From Jacaranda mimosifolia (Eukaryota; Streptophyta; Magnoliopsida; Lamiales; Bignoniaceae), in the NCBI GenBank assembly GCA_018894105.1, contig CM032128.1, positions 24,037,001-24,101,000 on the forward strand: 64,000 nucleotides of DNA, written 5' to 3'. The position numbers were made by a program, and so were the translations under genes. Shown here in pieces: positions 35,411 through 47,396 of the stretch. The stretch's first letter is position 1, and each line of letters begins with the position of its first letter. The notes below the pieces were generated by a model. That model searched no databases and had not been told where the DNA came from. It saw nothing but the letters and a program-made list of their open reading frames with translations.

Positions 35411-36654
35411 TAGGGGTGTCAATTTCGGTGGATTCGGGTTGGGTTAAAGTAAGGATATTATATAAATTTGCTTAATCCGAACCCAATTCCTTTAATTTTC
35501 AACCTGATAAGCCCAAGCCTAAACTCAAACCCAACTCACTCCAAATCAGGTTGACCTGGGTCAACCTAATTATAAATTGAATTGATCCAATAACCCAATA
35601 AACCACAACCCACCCAACCCATTACGACAATGAGAATGTAAACCATATTTTACATTGCTTGTTATTGTATATTTGACTTCCGTAATCCATTTTCATTGTG
35701 CATTGAAGGAATAAATTACATAAACATTTGTATAATATGAATAAAATATCAGTCGGTATTAACTTGGTGGATTTGAAGGCTTAGCCCAGTTTGAAAGCCG
35801 TTTACATAAACAAAGGCCTAGTCGTTTTAATAAATTCTAAAGTCTTTTAACCTAGCTTGAAAGCCAACCTAAAAGTATATTTTCTACCAAGGTTTCAATT
35901 AGATCTAAATAGCAAATAAATCTAAGTTCTTAATTAATATACTCAAATTTGTAATAGACCTTGATAGGCAATAATCAATATTATAAATAACAAATGCATA
36001 ATTATAAAAGTTCAAATTTAAGTATAGAATAGTATTATTTCAACAAAAAAACAATACTAACAGCATAAAGGATTCCATAAAGAACTAATGAAAGAAATCA
36101 AATATAATGATCTATTTATTATTGTTATTATTGTGCTTTTTTATGTGGTCGGCCTGTTAGGCTTTACAAGTTTTTAGACAAGTCTAAGTCTAGCATATTT
36201 AGTTTAAAAAAATTACTTTTTAAGCCTTAATTTGGCCTTTTTATTAAATAGGTTAAGACAAGGTAAGCTATAAGTAAGTTAGGCCATATGCCCTTGAAGA
36301 GTAACTTGGCCTATTCCCATTCCTAATGGCGGTTGGGCATAAGAAAGAAATAAAGCTAGGGCTTTCTTCTTTTTTACCTTTTTCTGGGCATTTTGGGCCT
36401 TTACTTATTTTGAATATCTAACTTATATATATATATATATATAAATATTATATGGGTTGGGTTGATGGGTCATCCAAAAAATAATTTTGGATTGGTCGGG
36501 TCAACCCGTGACCCAACCCAAACCCACCTAAAATTTTTGAGTTGTATTTCGGGTTGACCCAATTTCAACCCAACCAAATAAATCCAAACCAAACCCACTA
36601 ATTTTGTCGGTTTCGTGTCGAATTGTTGAATCGGATTAGAAATTGCCACCCCTG
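35411..36654. mobile_element. Non-autonomous hAT-like element, 1244 bp
   Basis: Perfect 8-bp flanking duplication ATAAAATG (35403-35410 and 36655-36662). Left end TAGGGGTGTCAATTTCGG, right end in reverse complement CAGGGGTGGCAATTTCTAA. Both subterminal regions are rich in GGGTTGGGT/ACCCAACCC words in inverted order, as in the element at 20739. No transposase frame is visible. It sits immediately before duplicated segment copy B. Confidence 0.85.
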
Positions 36655-36961
36655 ATAAAATGGGACCCATAATTTTGCTTACCTTTTAGTACTACATAGT
36701 ATTACTCTCTCTGTACATAGTTTCAAATCATGTAAGTGTAATATGCTAAAAACCTTGCAATTTGCTATTACGACAAATATTGTAGGTGGTTAAACGCTAA
36801 TTCCTGGGTAAACCTTCTTATCTTTGTTCAATAATAAATTTGGAAAAGTAGACTAAAAGATTCAAATGCTTTAGGATATCTCTAAACCACTTCTTTTTTG
36901 ACAATTTACAGAGAGAGAGAGAGAGAGGGAAAAAAAAGAAGTAAAGTTTCACAATTTACCC
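36655..36961. repeat. Local duplicated segment, copy B (left part)
   Basis: Collinear with 32660-32900. After a (GA)n run at about 36911-36927 it is cut by the gypsy element. The sequence after the gypsy element (47397 onward, CTTTCAAAATTACACTTACT) seems to continue the similarity with copy A at about 32910-32950. Confidence 0.65.
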
Positions 36962-37457
36962 TGATCGTAATTATTGTGCGGATGGCTCGAAAATACTTTT
37001 TTACCCCTGGACTTTAACAAAATGATGAAACAGGACAAGATCCGCATCTCATTGTCTGGGTCGGGTCATGACCCGAATTCGCTCATGACCCGAATTGGGC
37101 GCTGTTAATTGATTAAGGATTCAACGCGCGATAAGCTGCCAGCTCGATCAGTATGGACAAGGACGCCTACACCCAAACAAAAGGCAAGGCGCGCTTAGTT
37201 CCAGGTCAAGCAATCACTATTTACTATCATTAACTTCATCTCTTCTCTAGACCCCGAACTAATTTGTTCACCTCATTAACTTACGCATCGGAGGGCCATA
37301 GCTAAGGGCGAACTCAGCTAGCCTAACGTGTTCTCTTGTGATCAAGTCGGAAGCCCAAAATTCACTAGTGCGGTTCCAGATCGAGGTCTTGACTGCGATT
37401 AAGGATATACGGGACATTTTGGATCGAAGTCATAGCCGTGGAACTCGAGCCGCATCA
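36962..37457 (+). repeat. 5' LTR of the gypsy element
   Basis: 496 bp starting TGATCGTAATTATTGTG and ending GAGCCGCATCA, so it begins with TG and ends with CA. It matches the 3' LTR along its full length with roughly 45 substitutions by eye, mostly transitions, and lacks a 15-bp segment (AATGAGCCCGACCCG region) present in the 3' LTR. Confidence 0.95.
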
Positions 37458-37458
37458 G

Positions 37459-37476
37459 TTGGCGCCGTCTGTGGGA
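37459..37476 (+). promoter_or_regulatory. Putative primer-binding site
   Basis: TTGGCGCCGTCTGTGGGA begins one base after the 5' LTR, where the tRNA primer of reverse transcription pairs. The TGGCGCC start is common in plant gypsy elements. I do not assign the tRNA. Confidence 0.7.
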
Positions 37477-37518
37477 ACTCTGATTTGATTCATCGGTAGC
37501 AAGAGTCGACCGTAAGTG

Positions 37519-40500
37519 ATGGACAGAACTCCTGGGAAGATCCTGGATACTCCAATCCCCATATCGCTAATGACCTCATCCTCGCCAATATCGTCTACCT
37601 CCCTATTGCCACATGCGGCAACATTGCAGAATGCTCTAGCAGGAGGGGAACCAAGAACTTCACCATTAGATCCCAGCAGAACGTAGGTCATACAAATCAA
37701 TAGAAACGACCTAGAGCAAATGGTCTTTGAGATGAGCCAGCGATTATGGGAGGAACGCGAGCACGGGGAGAGGCAAGCCTGGGGAGAAGTAGTAGCGCCT
37801 CTTCAAACTGGCCTCACACCGGTGAGCAGATCGTTGTTCCAAGAAAGGAGGCTAGGTCCATCGCTGGCAGAATGAGTACAAGGATTGTGAATATGCTAGG
37901 GAGAGGAGACAGCAAACTCCGAGGAGCTGGGGAACAAGGTGGTGAAAAGAGTGAATCACCCTCCTAATGTTTACCGAAGGGAAGAAGGGTCAAGATCGGA
38001 ACCATTGACATTGAATAGGGGTGACCCAACATTTAAGAGACCCCAACCTTCCCTTTCTCGAGAAGAGGTTAACGAGATAAGCGACCAAGTGGAATAGTTG
38101 AGTAGGAAGATCGATGAACTTAAAAAGAAAGGAACTTCGGCATTGCAGAAGAGGAACTCGCCGTTCTCTGCAGAAATATTGGCCAAGTTTGTGGCCTCAC
38201 ACTTTAAACTGCCCAGCTTGCCTAAGTACGATGGGAACAAAGACCCTCAGGAACACGTAACCACTTTTGAAAATATTATGAACTTATTGGATAGTCTGAC
38301 GCAATAAACTCCAGGATCTTTCTAACCACGCTCAGCGGGAGGGCTCAAGAGTGGTTTATGGGGTAGGTTCCAAGAATGATAGTATCTTACGATCAACTAA
38401 TAAGGAGGTTCCTATACCAATTTGCTAGAAGAAGAAGTCTAAGAGGTCGGCCACATACTTATTCACTATACGGCAAAGAAAGGACGAGAACTTGAGAAGT
38501 TTCATGAACAGGTTCAACAACGAGATGCTGGAAGTGTAAGACCTGCGTATAGACATGATCACAAGCATCTTCATACACGACCTCAAGAAGGGACCGTTGG
38601 CATTGACTCTTGCAAGGGAACCCCCGGAGGATATAGAGCAAATGATGGAAGTAGCGCAGCGCTACATTCAGGAGGAGAAGATCAACGCCATGAAGGATCA
38701 TGAGTGGTCCAAGAATGCTCCCCGAAGGTCTGAAAAAGACTAGGGAAGGTTTGAAAAAGACCAGAGACCTCCCAAGGCTCGATCTGAAAAAGATCACTAA
38801 TATTCCTCGCTGAGGAAGTACAATCACTATGCCCCGCTCAACACCACGAGGTCCCATGTACTTATGGCTATCGAGGGATCGAAGATACTACAGTGGCCTC
38901 GAAAGATGCTAGATACCCTAGCAAGACGAAACTCAAACAAATATTGCCATTTTCATAAGGATAGGAGTCATGATACTGAGGATTGCATTCAGCTCAAGGA
39001 TGAGGTAGAGAGGCTCATCAGGCAAGGATACCTAAAGGAGTTCATTACTAGAACCAGAGGGCACGAGTTCGATGGGGAGCCTGGGAAAAAGAGATCTCAA
39101 TCTCGAAGCAGATCCTACAGTAGGGAAAGGAAGGGCAAAGAGATAGCCAATGATCTCGTGGGGGATAACTTACCCACGCGAGGAGTCATATACATGATAG
39201 ATGGGGTACCCACATCAGGGGATTCCCATAGCATGAGGAAGAGGCACGTGAGATCCATTGGGAACCAGGTAAATCAGAAAAGAACTAGTGTCGTGATGAA
39301 TATTGCTAACGAGCCCGTTATTACCTTTGATGGTCGTTGGACCCCAAAATGACCCCATGGTCATCACCATGGACATAGCAAATTTCGTTGTGCACAAGGT
39401 CTTGGTGGATAGTGGAAGTTCAGTGGACATAATATTTTTGGAGGTCCTGAAAAAGATGAAGCTCACGCTCACAAGAGTCTCGCCAGTATACACACCATTA
39501 GTGGGATTTGGAGGACCTGAGATCACGCCAATTGGAACTATTGACCTCCCAGTGTCCCTGGGAAATGAACTATGCCGCAAGACCCTGATGCTTAAATTCC
39601 TGGTGGTGGATGCCCCATTCACATATAATGTGGTCCTGGGCAAGCCAGGCCTAAACCAGTTTCAAGCAGTAATATCAACTTTCCACCTCAAGATGAAATT
39701 CCCAACTAGTAGAGGAATTAGAGAAGTGAGTTGCGACCAGAAAGAAGCAAGGGAATGCTACCATGTGTCTCTAAAAAATAGGCTCAAGGGTGAAGGCTCG
39801 GGCTCGGGATCGGGGTCAGGGTCGAAAGGTGGAGACGCAGGATCGGGGTTAAAGCGGAAAAAGGCCATTGTGGCTTCTGTTAGGGACCTGGCAAACTTGA
39901 AACCCCAGGACGAGAATAAGAAAAGGCGAGTCGAGGAATGCATGATTGAACCAGCTGGCGGGGTCAAGGAGATCGAGTTAGTGCCGGGGGACCCGAGCAA
40001 GACGACGAGAATTGGAACACAGATGACCTCGAAATTAGAACTATTAATAATCAAATTCTTGCAGCAGAACGTAGACGTCTTTGCTTGGAAGCCTTCGGAT
40101 TTTGAGGGGATAGATCCCAGATATAGGTTAAATGTGGATCCCCAGGTCAGGTCTGTCCAGCAGAAAAAGAGGAATCATGGGGCCATGAAGAACCGGATCA
40201 TAGAGGATGAAGTAAATAAACTACTGGAAGCGGGTTATGTTGTGGAGATCCAGTTCACGAAGTGGTTGTCGAATGTGGTAGTCATGCCTAAAACAGGTGA
40301 TAAATGGAGAGTGTGCACGGATTACTTAGACCTGAACGAGGCCTGCCCTAAGGACCCTTACCCCTTGCAGCGGAACGATGTACTGCTGGACTCCATAGCG
40401 GGATACACCCTCCTTAGCATGATGGATGCTTTCCAAGGATACCACCAAATCTTTATGGCAGAAGAAGACCAAGATAAGACGACGTTTGTGACTGAAAGAG

Positions 40501-43148
40501 GGATCTTCTACTATAACGTCATGCCCTTTGGATTACAGAACGCAGGAGCCACCTACCAGCGGTTAGTTAACAAGATGTTTAAGGATCAGATCGGGGTCAC
40601 GTAGAGGTATATGTGGACGACATGCTAGTTAAGAGCCTGAATGAGCCCGATCACTTGGTGTATTTAGAGGAAGCTTTCACCATAATGAGAAGATACAAAA
40701 TGAAACTCAATCCATCTAAGTGCACTTTTGGAGTTAAAAGATGGAAGTTCTTGAGGTATCTGGTTAGTGAGCGCGGCATAGAGGCGAACCCAGAAAAGAT
40801 CAAGGCCATAACCAACATGAGCTCACCCAAATCAGTGAAGGATGTGCAGAAGCTGACGGGCAGGATCGCATCTTTAAATCAGTTTATCTCGAGGTCAGCT
40901 GATAAGAGTTTGCCGTTCTTTAAGATCTTAAGGAACATGAAGAACTTTCAATGGGATGAGGTGTGTGAAAAGGCATTTCAAGATCTCAAAGGGTACCTGG
41001 CCTCACCACCTATGTTGGGAAAACCTATCCTAGGGGAGCCCCTATACTTGTATTTGGGAATATCAGAGTATGCGGTCAGCTTGGTGTTGGTTAGAGAGGA
41101 AAATGCAATGCACAAACCCGTGTATTATGTGAGCAAGATATTGCAAGGGGCAGAGAGCAGGTACTTGGAGGTCGACAAGCTGGCCCTTGCCCTTATGACG
41201 GCGGCGAGGAAATTGAGACCCTATTTTCAATCTCATAAGGTAATTATCTTGCCTAACCACCCATTGAAATAGGTCATAGCAAAACCTGATGTCTCGGGTA
41301 GACTGACCAAGTGGGTTGTAGAACTAGGGGAGTTCGACATAGAATATCAGAGCAGGAATGCGGTGAAAGCCCAAGTCTTGGCTGACTTCGTAGTTGAGAT
41401 GGTGGGACAAACCCTCGAACCAAGTGAAGAAACATGGATGATGCATGCCGATGGATCCGCCACGTCTTAGTGCGGGAGTGGGAATTTTCTTTAAAGGACC
41501 CGAGCGGGTGGAGCTCGAGTTCGCTGTCAAACTTGCTTTTGGGGTCACTAATAACGAGGCTGAGTATGAAGCCATGGTTATAGGACAGAAAACTGCCAAA
41601 CGCATGAATATTAAGAAGTTAAATGTTTACACTGACTCACAACTTGTGCTCTCCAGATCGAAGGAATTTTTGAGACCCGGTAGAAGTCGATAACTGAGTA
41701 CTTGGGAAAGGTAAATGAACTCATGTCTGAGTTTGAATTTTGCCGAGTACAGTAGATCCCGAGGGAGGAGAATGAACAAGTGGATGCCTTAGTCAAGTTT
41801 GGCAGTTCAACTATAGGAACCCGAAGTACGAATATAACCCTGCTGGTGGTTGAACATTCCGAGCTAGAAGATTGCATCTCTGAAAAAGAGGTGATGATGA
41901 TGCAAATAGACGAGGGAGTGATGTGGAAAGATGGCTTGGTTCGGTATTTAACGGATGGGACCCTACTTAAGGATCTGAAGGAAGCTAAAAGGCTGACCTT
42001 CAGGGCGAATCGATTTGTCATGATCAGCGGGGATTTATATAAGAGATTAGTGGAAGGACCTCTACTAAAGTGTTTGGGACCTGAGAGGGCTCAATATGTG
42101 ATACGGGAAATTCATGAGAGCAACTGCGAAAACCACTCGAGAAGAAGGTCTTTGGCAATGAAGGCCTTTAGGCAGGGGTACTTTTGGCCTACCATGAACT
42201 AAGATGTGGCGGCCTTGGTGAAGAAGTGTGAAAAATGCCAAATTCATGCCAACTTAGCCCATCGACCTGTTGTCCCAATGAAATTGATTCTTGTATCATG
42301 TCCTTTTGATCAATGGGGGATAGATATTCTGGGCCCGTTCCCAATGGCTTGATGTCGAAAGAGGTTTGTGATAGTAGCGGTCGAATATTTCAGTAAGTGG
42401 GTAGAAGCGGATGCATCAGTAAAGGTCACAGAAAATGAGGTCATGGGCTTCCTTTGGAAGAATATAATATGCAGGTTCGGGATCCCTAGAGTATTGATCT
42501 CAGATAACATAACTCAATTCAATGGGAAGAAAGTCACTAGTTGGTGGAGGAACTCAAGATTAAGCAGCAGTTCACCTCGGTAGGAAACCCGAAAGCGAAT
42601 GGTCAAACAGAAATGACTAATAGGGACCTCTTGAAAAGCCTCAAAGCTCGATTATATAAGGCTAAAGAGGATGGGCCGATGAACTCCAGGGGGTCCTATG
42701 GGCACATCGCACTACCCCAAAAATGGCTACTGGCGAGACCCCATGTTGCTTGGTGTACAGAGCTGAAGCTGTGATCCCTGTCGAGATTGGAGAACCGACC
42801 CAGAGAATCTTGGAGTATGAGCCCGCGGATAACACTGATGCCAGAGAATTTGAGTTAGAGGTAATAGAAGAAAAGCGGGACAAGGCTTATATCAAAATCC
42901 AAGAATATAAGAACCTCATGGCGCGCTAATACAACAAGAGAGTTCAATGGAGGTGCTTCGGGATAGGAGATTGGGTCTTAAAATAGGTGGAGGTATCCAA
43001 GCATGTAGGAAAGCTAGAGCCGAATTGGGAAGGGCCATATAAAGGAGTGAAGATAACCAGGCAAGGGTCATACAGGCTCGAAGACGCTAGGGGAAAAGAG
43101 CTACCGAGATCGTGGAACGTGCAGAACTTGAAAAAATTTTATATTTGA
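37519..43148 (+). pseudogene. Broken gag-pol of the gypsy element
   Basis: Reading starts at an ATG at 37519, is stopped by TAG at about 37684, and continues in pieces. Recognisable blocks, in order: a gag core (38150-38740, FKLPSLPKYDG, then LREFM-like and the QEEKINAMK segment); a Cys/His-rich tail (YCHFHKDRSHDTEDC, 38940-38985); an aspartic protease (VDSGSS, about 39405); reverse transcriptase (WRVCTDYLDLNEACPKDPYP; MPFGLQNAGATYQR; YVDD at 40610-40621, which lies one frame away from the preceding block because of a shift at about 40600); RNase H (about 41040-41270); a second RNase H-like domain (MHADGS, NNEAEYEA, TDSQLV, 41440-41660); and integrase (Cys-x-x-Cys near 42229-42240, FSKWVEA, GIPRVLISDN, GNPKANGQTE), ending SWNVQNLKKFYI at 43148. 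At least six stops or shifts interrupt it. Confidence 0.92.
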
Positions 43149-43275
43149 AAGTGTAATGAATTACGTAAAGCCAGTGCGTGGCTAATCCACCTTGTAATGC
43201 GTTTCACTTAGTTTGCTTCATCTAATTTCAAGAACTTATTTCTCATGCAATATTATCTGTTCCCCTTCGCAGTGA

Positions 43276-43880
43276 GACTTCCAAGTCAATGGGATCAAGT
43301 TCCTGCAGGGGATCTACACAAGATCCCCATAGCGAGAAAAAATTCCAAGTTATCGGGGTCGAATTCCCGCATAAGATCTGCACAAGATCCCAATGGCAAG
43401 AAACCCCGCAATGACTCCCAAGTCAATGGGATCGAGTTCCCGCAGGGGATCTGCACAAGATCCCCACAACGAGAAAAATTCCAAGTTTAGGGGTCAAATT
43501 CCCGCATAAGATTTGCACAAGATCCCAATGGCGAGAAACCCCACAACGACTCCCAAGTCAATGGGATCGAGTTCCCGCAGGGGATCTGCACAAGATCCCC
43601 ATAGCGAGAAAAATTCCAAGTTATCGGGGTCGAGTTCCCACATGAGATCTGCACAAGATCCTAATGGCGAGAAACCCCGCAATGACTCCCAAGTCAATAA
43701 GATCGAGTTCATGCAGGGGATCTTCACAAGATCCCCATAGTGAGAAAAATTCCAAGTTATAGAGGTCGAGTTCCCGCATGAGATCTGCACAAGATCCCAA
43801 TGGCGAGAAACCCCACAACAACTCCTAAGTCAATGGGATCGGGTTCCCGCATGAGATCTGCGCCAGATCCCGATGCCAGA
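43276..43880 (+). repeat. Higher-order tandem array of hairpin-bearing repeats
   Basis: Four complete units of about 136 bp and part of a fifth, starting near 43276, 43413, 43548, 43684 and 43820. Each unit is itself two related monomers of about 68 bp: type A with CAAGTCAATGGGATCGAG and type B with CAAGTTATCGGGGTCGAG, both followed by TTCCCGCA and a GATCTGCACAAGATC core. In type A this core is a perfect hairpin, GGGGATCT-GCACA-AGATCCCC. The array sits between pol and the antisense gene of the gypsy element, a region where tandem repeats are known to arise in Tat elements. Confidence 0.93.
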
Positions 43881-44085
43881 AATATCCACATGAATAGGGA
43901 CGAGGGAGGTGTGAAATAAGAAACCTATACACTTGTCCACTCCTTAAAACATTCAATTCATTTCATGCGAAGGGATGATTACATGGGCACCCCAGCTCGA
44001 GATCATGCTATACAGATAGTCTATTAAAAGATCTCAAGCCAGAATCAAAATACAAATCTTGGCAAAATCTGTCCTACGCTAGGTC

Positions 44086-46580
44086 CTAGCCTATGATGCC
44101 CCCTTGGGATCCTCGGCTGCCTGCAAGACAAGCTTTGGAAGGAATCTCACCCTCTTTTGTGTTCAGTGGAGAAGCCTCTTCTTCAGTGAGGCAAGCGAAC
44201 TCGTCCTCAGGTCCAGTGTCCGAGAGGTTACCTATCGGATAATCTTTCAGATTGGCATCTTTAGTGGGATCCAGAAGCTTCAGATTAAACCCTTCCACGA
44301 TCCCACTCAGTGTCTTTAGTTGAGCTTGACACTTCATGAAACCCACGAAAGTATACTTCGCAACCTTCTCCTCAACAAGAGATTCGAAGGTGCTCGAGTT
44401 CTTAAAAGCGCGAGCCCCATCAATCTGAATTTGTTGAATTAACTCTTTATACTCCTTCGAGCTCTCGAACTCAGAACGACCTTTGGAGCAACCCTGCTCG
44501 TAAGACTTCTTCTTTTTCGAAGCGAGAGACTTCTTCGTGCTCGCCAACTTCTGCTCTAGGTCTTGTATCTTTCGGTCGCGGTCTGCCAACTCCTCCTTAT
44601 GAGAAGCAAGTTCGCTATCGACAGACTCTTGCGTCGACTTCAAGTTGGCCTCGAGCTTTTCACTTTCCAATTTGAGTTCCATAACTTCATGATCCCGGGC
44701 CATGAAACGACTACACCAATATGCACATTAGAGGGCAAGCTGGTGCATGTATGCTATCCCCTGCGAAGTAACTGTGGTTAAGGTGATTTGGACCCCAAAG
44801 AGATAAGCGCAAAAGGAAAATGAAAAATAGGCACTTACTTGTATCACAGCGTGAGCTCCATTCTCTCCAGCTTGGCGAAGTTGACTAGGGCCAGCAAAGC
44901 TTGGTCCTGGGTCAGTAAACAGCCCTTGTAGAGCTCGAAAGATGTCTCACCGGATCGAGATCAAAGCACACTGCTCTGATTTGTAATTTCCTAGTCTGGG
45001 ATCAGGGTCGGGCACGAAGAGTCACCAGAAAATTGTGAATTGACAATCTTGTAACCCTTACGTGCATCGCTGAGGAACGCTTCACGGCAAGCATGTAGAT
45101 CAAGGTCCCTGGGGGAGGCAAGGGCGAGGCTGGCATCAGGTCGGGGTCTTTTTTCTCCCTGGCTCCCACTCGAGCTTTGTCCTTGGAAGATTTCTCCAAT
45201 TTGTGCGAAGGACTTCTACTAGAATAACTAGGGAAAGTGAGCTTCGGGCTCTTGCCCTTGGAATGGTGCTTGCGTTTTTTCCTTTTCACCTCTAGGACTA
45301 CGTCAACGGGGAGAACAACCTCGGGATCCGGAGAGGCGACCTCGACCTCAAGTGTTTGTATTGGTTGAACTGCTTGCTCAGTCTCAACTAATTGTAGCGG
45401 GGCCTCTTCAATAGGGATCGGGGTTGAAGTAAGACCGGGGGATGAAGGAGCCAGAGCGAGCCCGAAAGATTGAGCTTTCACCATTAAGGCCTCCTTTTAG
45501 GGCCTTCATCTTGTTGGTGATCCTCAAGTGTTTGCTTGACATGACTGCAATAGAAAGAAACGGGTTAAATCATGACCTAAATGCAAATGAGTATAAAGCA
45601 AGGCTGAAAAAGACGCGAAGGGCAGAGGGAACTATCATTTAGGGTTCTTTGAACTTGGATGTTAGCAGGTGAAAGGCCAGCAATCTTGAGAACTTATTCC
45701 TTTAGGAGCTTGCTCGCCTTATACAAGTGGTCAGTTAAGGCATCAATGAAGTCCTCTCCCCAGGTGACCTCTTCCGACACAGAGGGCTTAGGTTTATTGT
45801 GCCTCTAGTCAGACTTGAACCACCAAGGATGATTGGTCGGAGCTCGAATGAAAAGGAAATTTTCTTTCCATGGACCCAAGGACAACGAGACCTTATCTAG
45901 AAATTTACACAGGGGTCTCGCGGTGAGATAGTAGAAATCGCGCTCCCCAGTTCGGGTCGATTTTGTTATTGAGTAGAGGGCCCAAAAGTGGGCAAAAGAA
46001 GGTTCGACCCTGAAATGGGCCATTATGATGAGAAAGTAAAGGATGTGTCTTATTGTGTTAGGAATAAGCTGGGCATGACAAATGTCAAGTCCTAATAGGA
46101 TATTTTCTACGGGGTCGGGAATGGGAAATCTCAGATTCCCTTCAAGCATGCCAAGGGAGAAGGTGGCACAGCCTGACAGAGGGAGATGCATCCAATCCGT
46201 ATTATTGGGAAAAATTATCTCATAATTGGGAGGAATAGAAAACCTAGACCTGACCTCGGTAACCGTAAGGGAACCCAGCTTCAGGATTATGACCAACCAG
46301 GAAGAGGTAGACAGCAGATACTTTTCGGTTTTGGGATCGGGATCGAGTACGGAAGTATTATCTATAGCGGTCGGAAGACCAACAGGGGATGAACTCACCT
46401 GATGGTCGGGATCTCGAGACTCTATGGGTACAAGGGTCGAACCTATATAGGGAATGATTTGGAGGGAGGTCACACCCTCAGAATGCGAGGACGGGAGGCA
46501 CTATCATTGGACCCCAATTGATTGGGGTCTCGAGCCCTATCGAAAAAGGAACTCGAACTCAAACTTTCATTTGAACTCAT
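44086..46580 (-). pseudogene. Antisense gene of the Tat element (gypsy-type transposon domain protein)
   Basis: On the strand opposite gag-pol. An ATG at 46580 opens MSSNESLSSSSFFDRARDP. A later open block (46473-45805) carries a domain like the Pfam family called putative gypsy-type transposon (PF04195): IPPNYEIIFPNNTDWMHLP, then GCATFSLGMLEGNLRFPIPDP, then FYYLTARP and the GPWKENFLFI segment. Next come a Lys-rich low-complexity block (45484-45002) and a coiled-coil block (44703-44086; repeated Leu/Glu/Lys heptads, ending in an acidic tail). The blocks may be joined by splicing, but stops between them (for example in 45640-45800) suggest partial decay. Such antisense ORFs between pol and the 3' LTR are known in Tat elements. 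Their function is not established. Confidence 0.8.
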
Positions 46581-46862
46581 TATCGGGAAGAATCAGGAAA
46601 AGAAGGACAAACCTAGAGATTGGGGTCAGGCGAGCGGTCTGAGAGATCAAAGAAGCAGAAATTTATTAGTGGAGAGAAATAAAGTGAAGTTATGAGGCAA
46701 CTCTGATGTATTTATAGATGGCCCAAGGTGATGGCTCACACCCCGAGGCAGTATTAACGGTCCAGATTGATCTGGGCAATCGGACGGCTATGGAAGCTAG
46801 GAGTCTACTTCCCAAAGTACACAGGTTCATTCCCCTATACTGGTGAAAGAACCAAAATACTT

Positions 46863-46880
46863 GGAAAGTGGGGGAATTAA
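46863..46880 (+). promoter_or_regulatory. Polypurine tract
   Basis: GGAAAGTGGGGGAATTAA lies directly before the 3' LTR, the place where plus-strand DNA synthesis is primed. Confidence 0.75.
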
Positions 46881-47391
46881 TGATCGTAATTATTATGGGG
46901 ATGGCTCGAAAAGGCTTTTTAACCCCTGGACTTTAACAAAATGACGAAATAGGATAAGATTCGCGTCTTATTGTCCAGGTCGGGTCATGACCCAAATGAG
47001 CCCGACCCGGATCCGCTCATTACCCGGATTGGGCGCCGTTGATTGATTAAGGATCTAGCGCACGATAAGCTGCTAGCTCGATTAGTACGGACAAGGACGC
47101 CTACACCCAAATAAAAGGCAAGGCACGCTCAGTTTCAGGTCAAGCAATCACTATTTACTGTCATTAACTTCATCTCTTCTCTAGACCCCGAACCCATTTG
47201 TTCACCTCACTAACTTATGCATCGGAGGGCCATAGCTGAGGGCGAACTCAACTAGCCTAATGTGTTTTCTTGTGATAAGGTCGGAAGCCCAAAATTCACT
47301 AGTGCGGTTCCAAATCAAGGTCTTGACTGCGATCAAGGATATACGGGACATTTTGGATCGAGGTCATAACTGTGGAACTCGAGCCGCATCA
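46881..47391 (+). repeat. 3' LTR of the gypsy element
   Basis: 511 bp, TGATCGTAATTATTATG to GAGCCGCATCA, aligned along its full length with the 5' LTR. It carries a 15-bp longer CCCGACCCGG region, apparently a local duplication of the repeated GACCCG word or its loss from the 5' copy. Confidence 0.95.
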
Positions 47392-47396
47392 TACCC

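Larger units (their letters stand above)
36957..47396 (+). mobile_element. Full-length degenerate Ty3/gypsy LTR retrotransposon (Tat-type)
   Basis: The element (36962-47391, 10,430 bp) is bounded by two LTRs and a perfect 5-bp target duplication TACCC (36957-36961 and 47392-47396). Internal order is: primer-binding site, gag, protease, reverse transcriptase, RNase H, a second RNase H-like domain, integrase, a tandem-repeat array, an antisense gene, polypurine tract. The second RNase H and the antisense gene downstream of pol are known features of the Tat lineage. Numerous stops and frameshifts in gag-pol and the LTR divergence show that it can no longer move on its own. Confidence 0.95.

Noticed and set aside
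43245..43821. Overlapping frames of 66-98 residues in the hairpin array, both strands
   Set aside because: They exist because the repeat unit (about 136 bp) keeps short frames open. Peptides are repeated low-information sequence with no family match.
43276..43880. A CRISPR-like array
   Set aside because: Repeats and intervening sequences are both conserved, so there are no unique spacers, and the context is a plant retrotransposon.
36962..47391. An autonomous, currently active gypsy element
   Set aside because: gag and pol contain multiple stops and frameshifts and the LTRs have diverged substantially.
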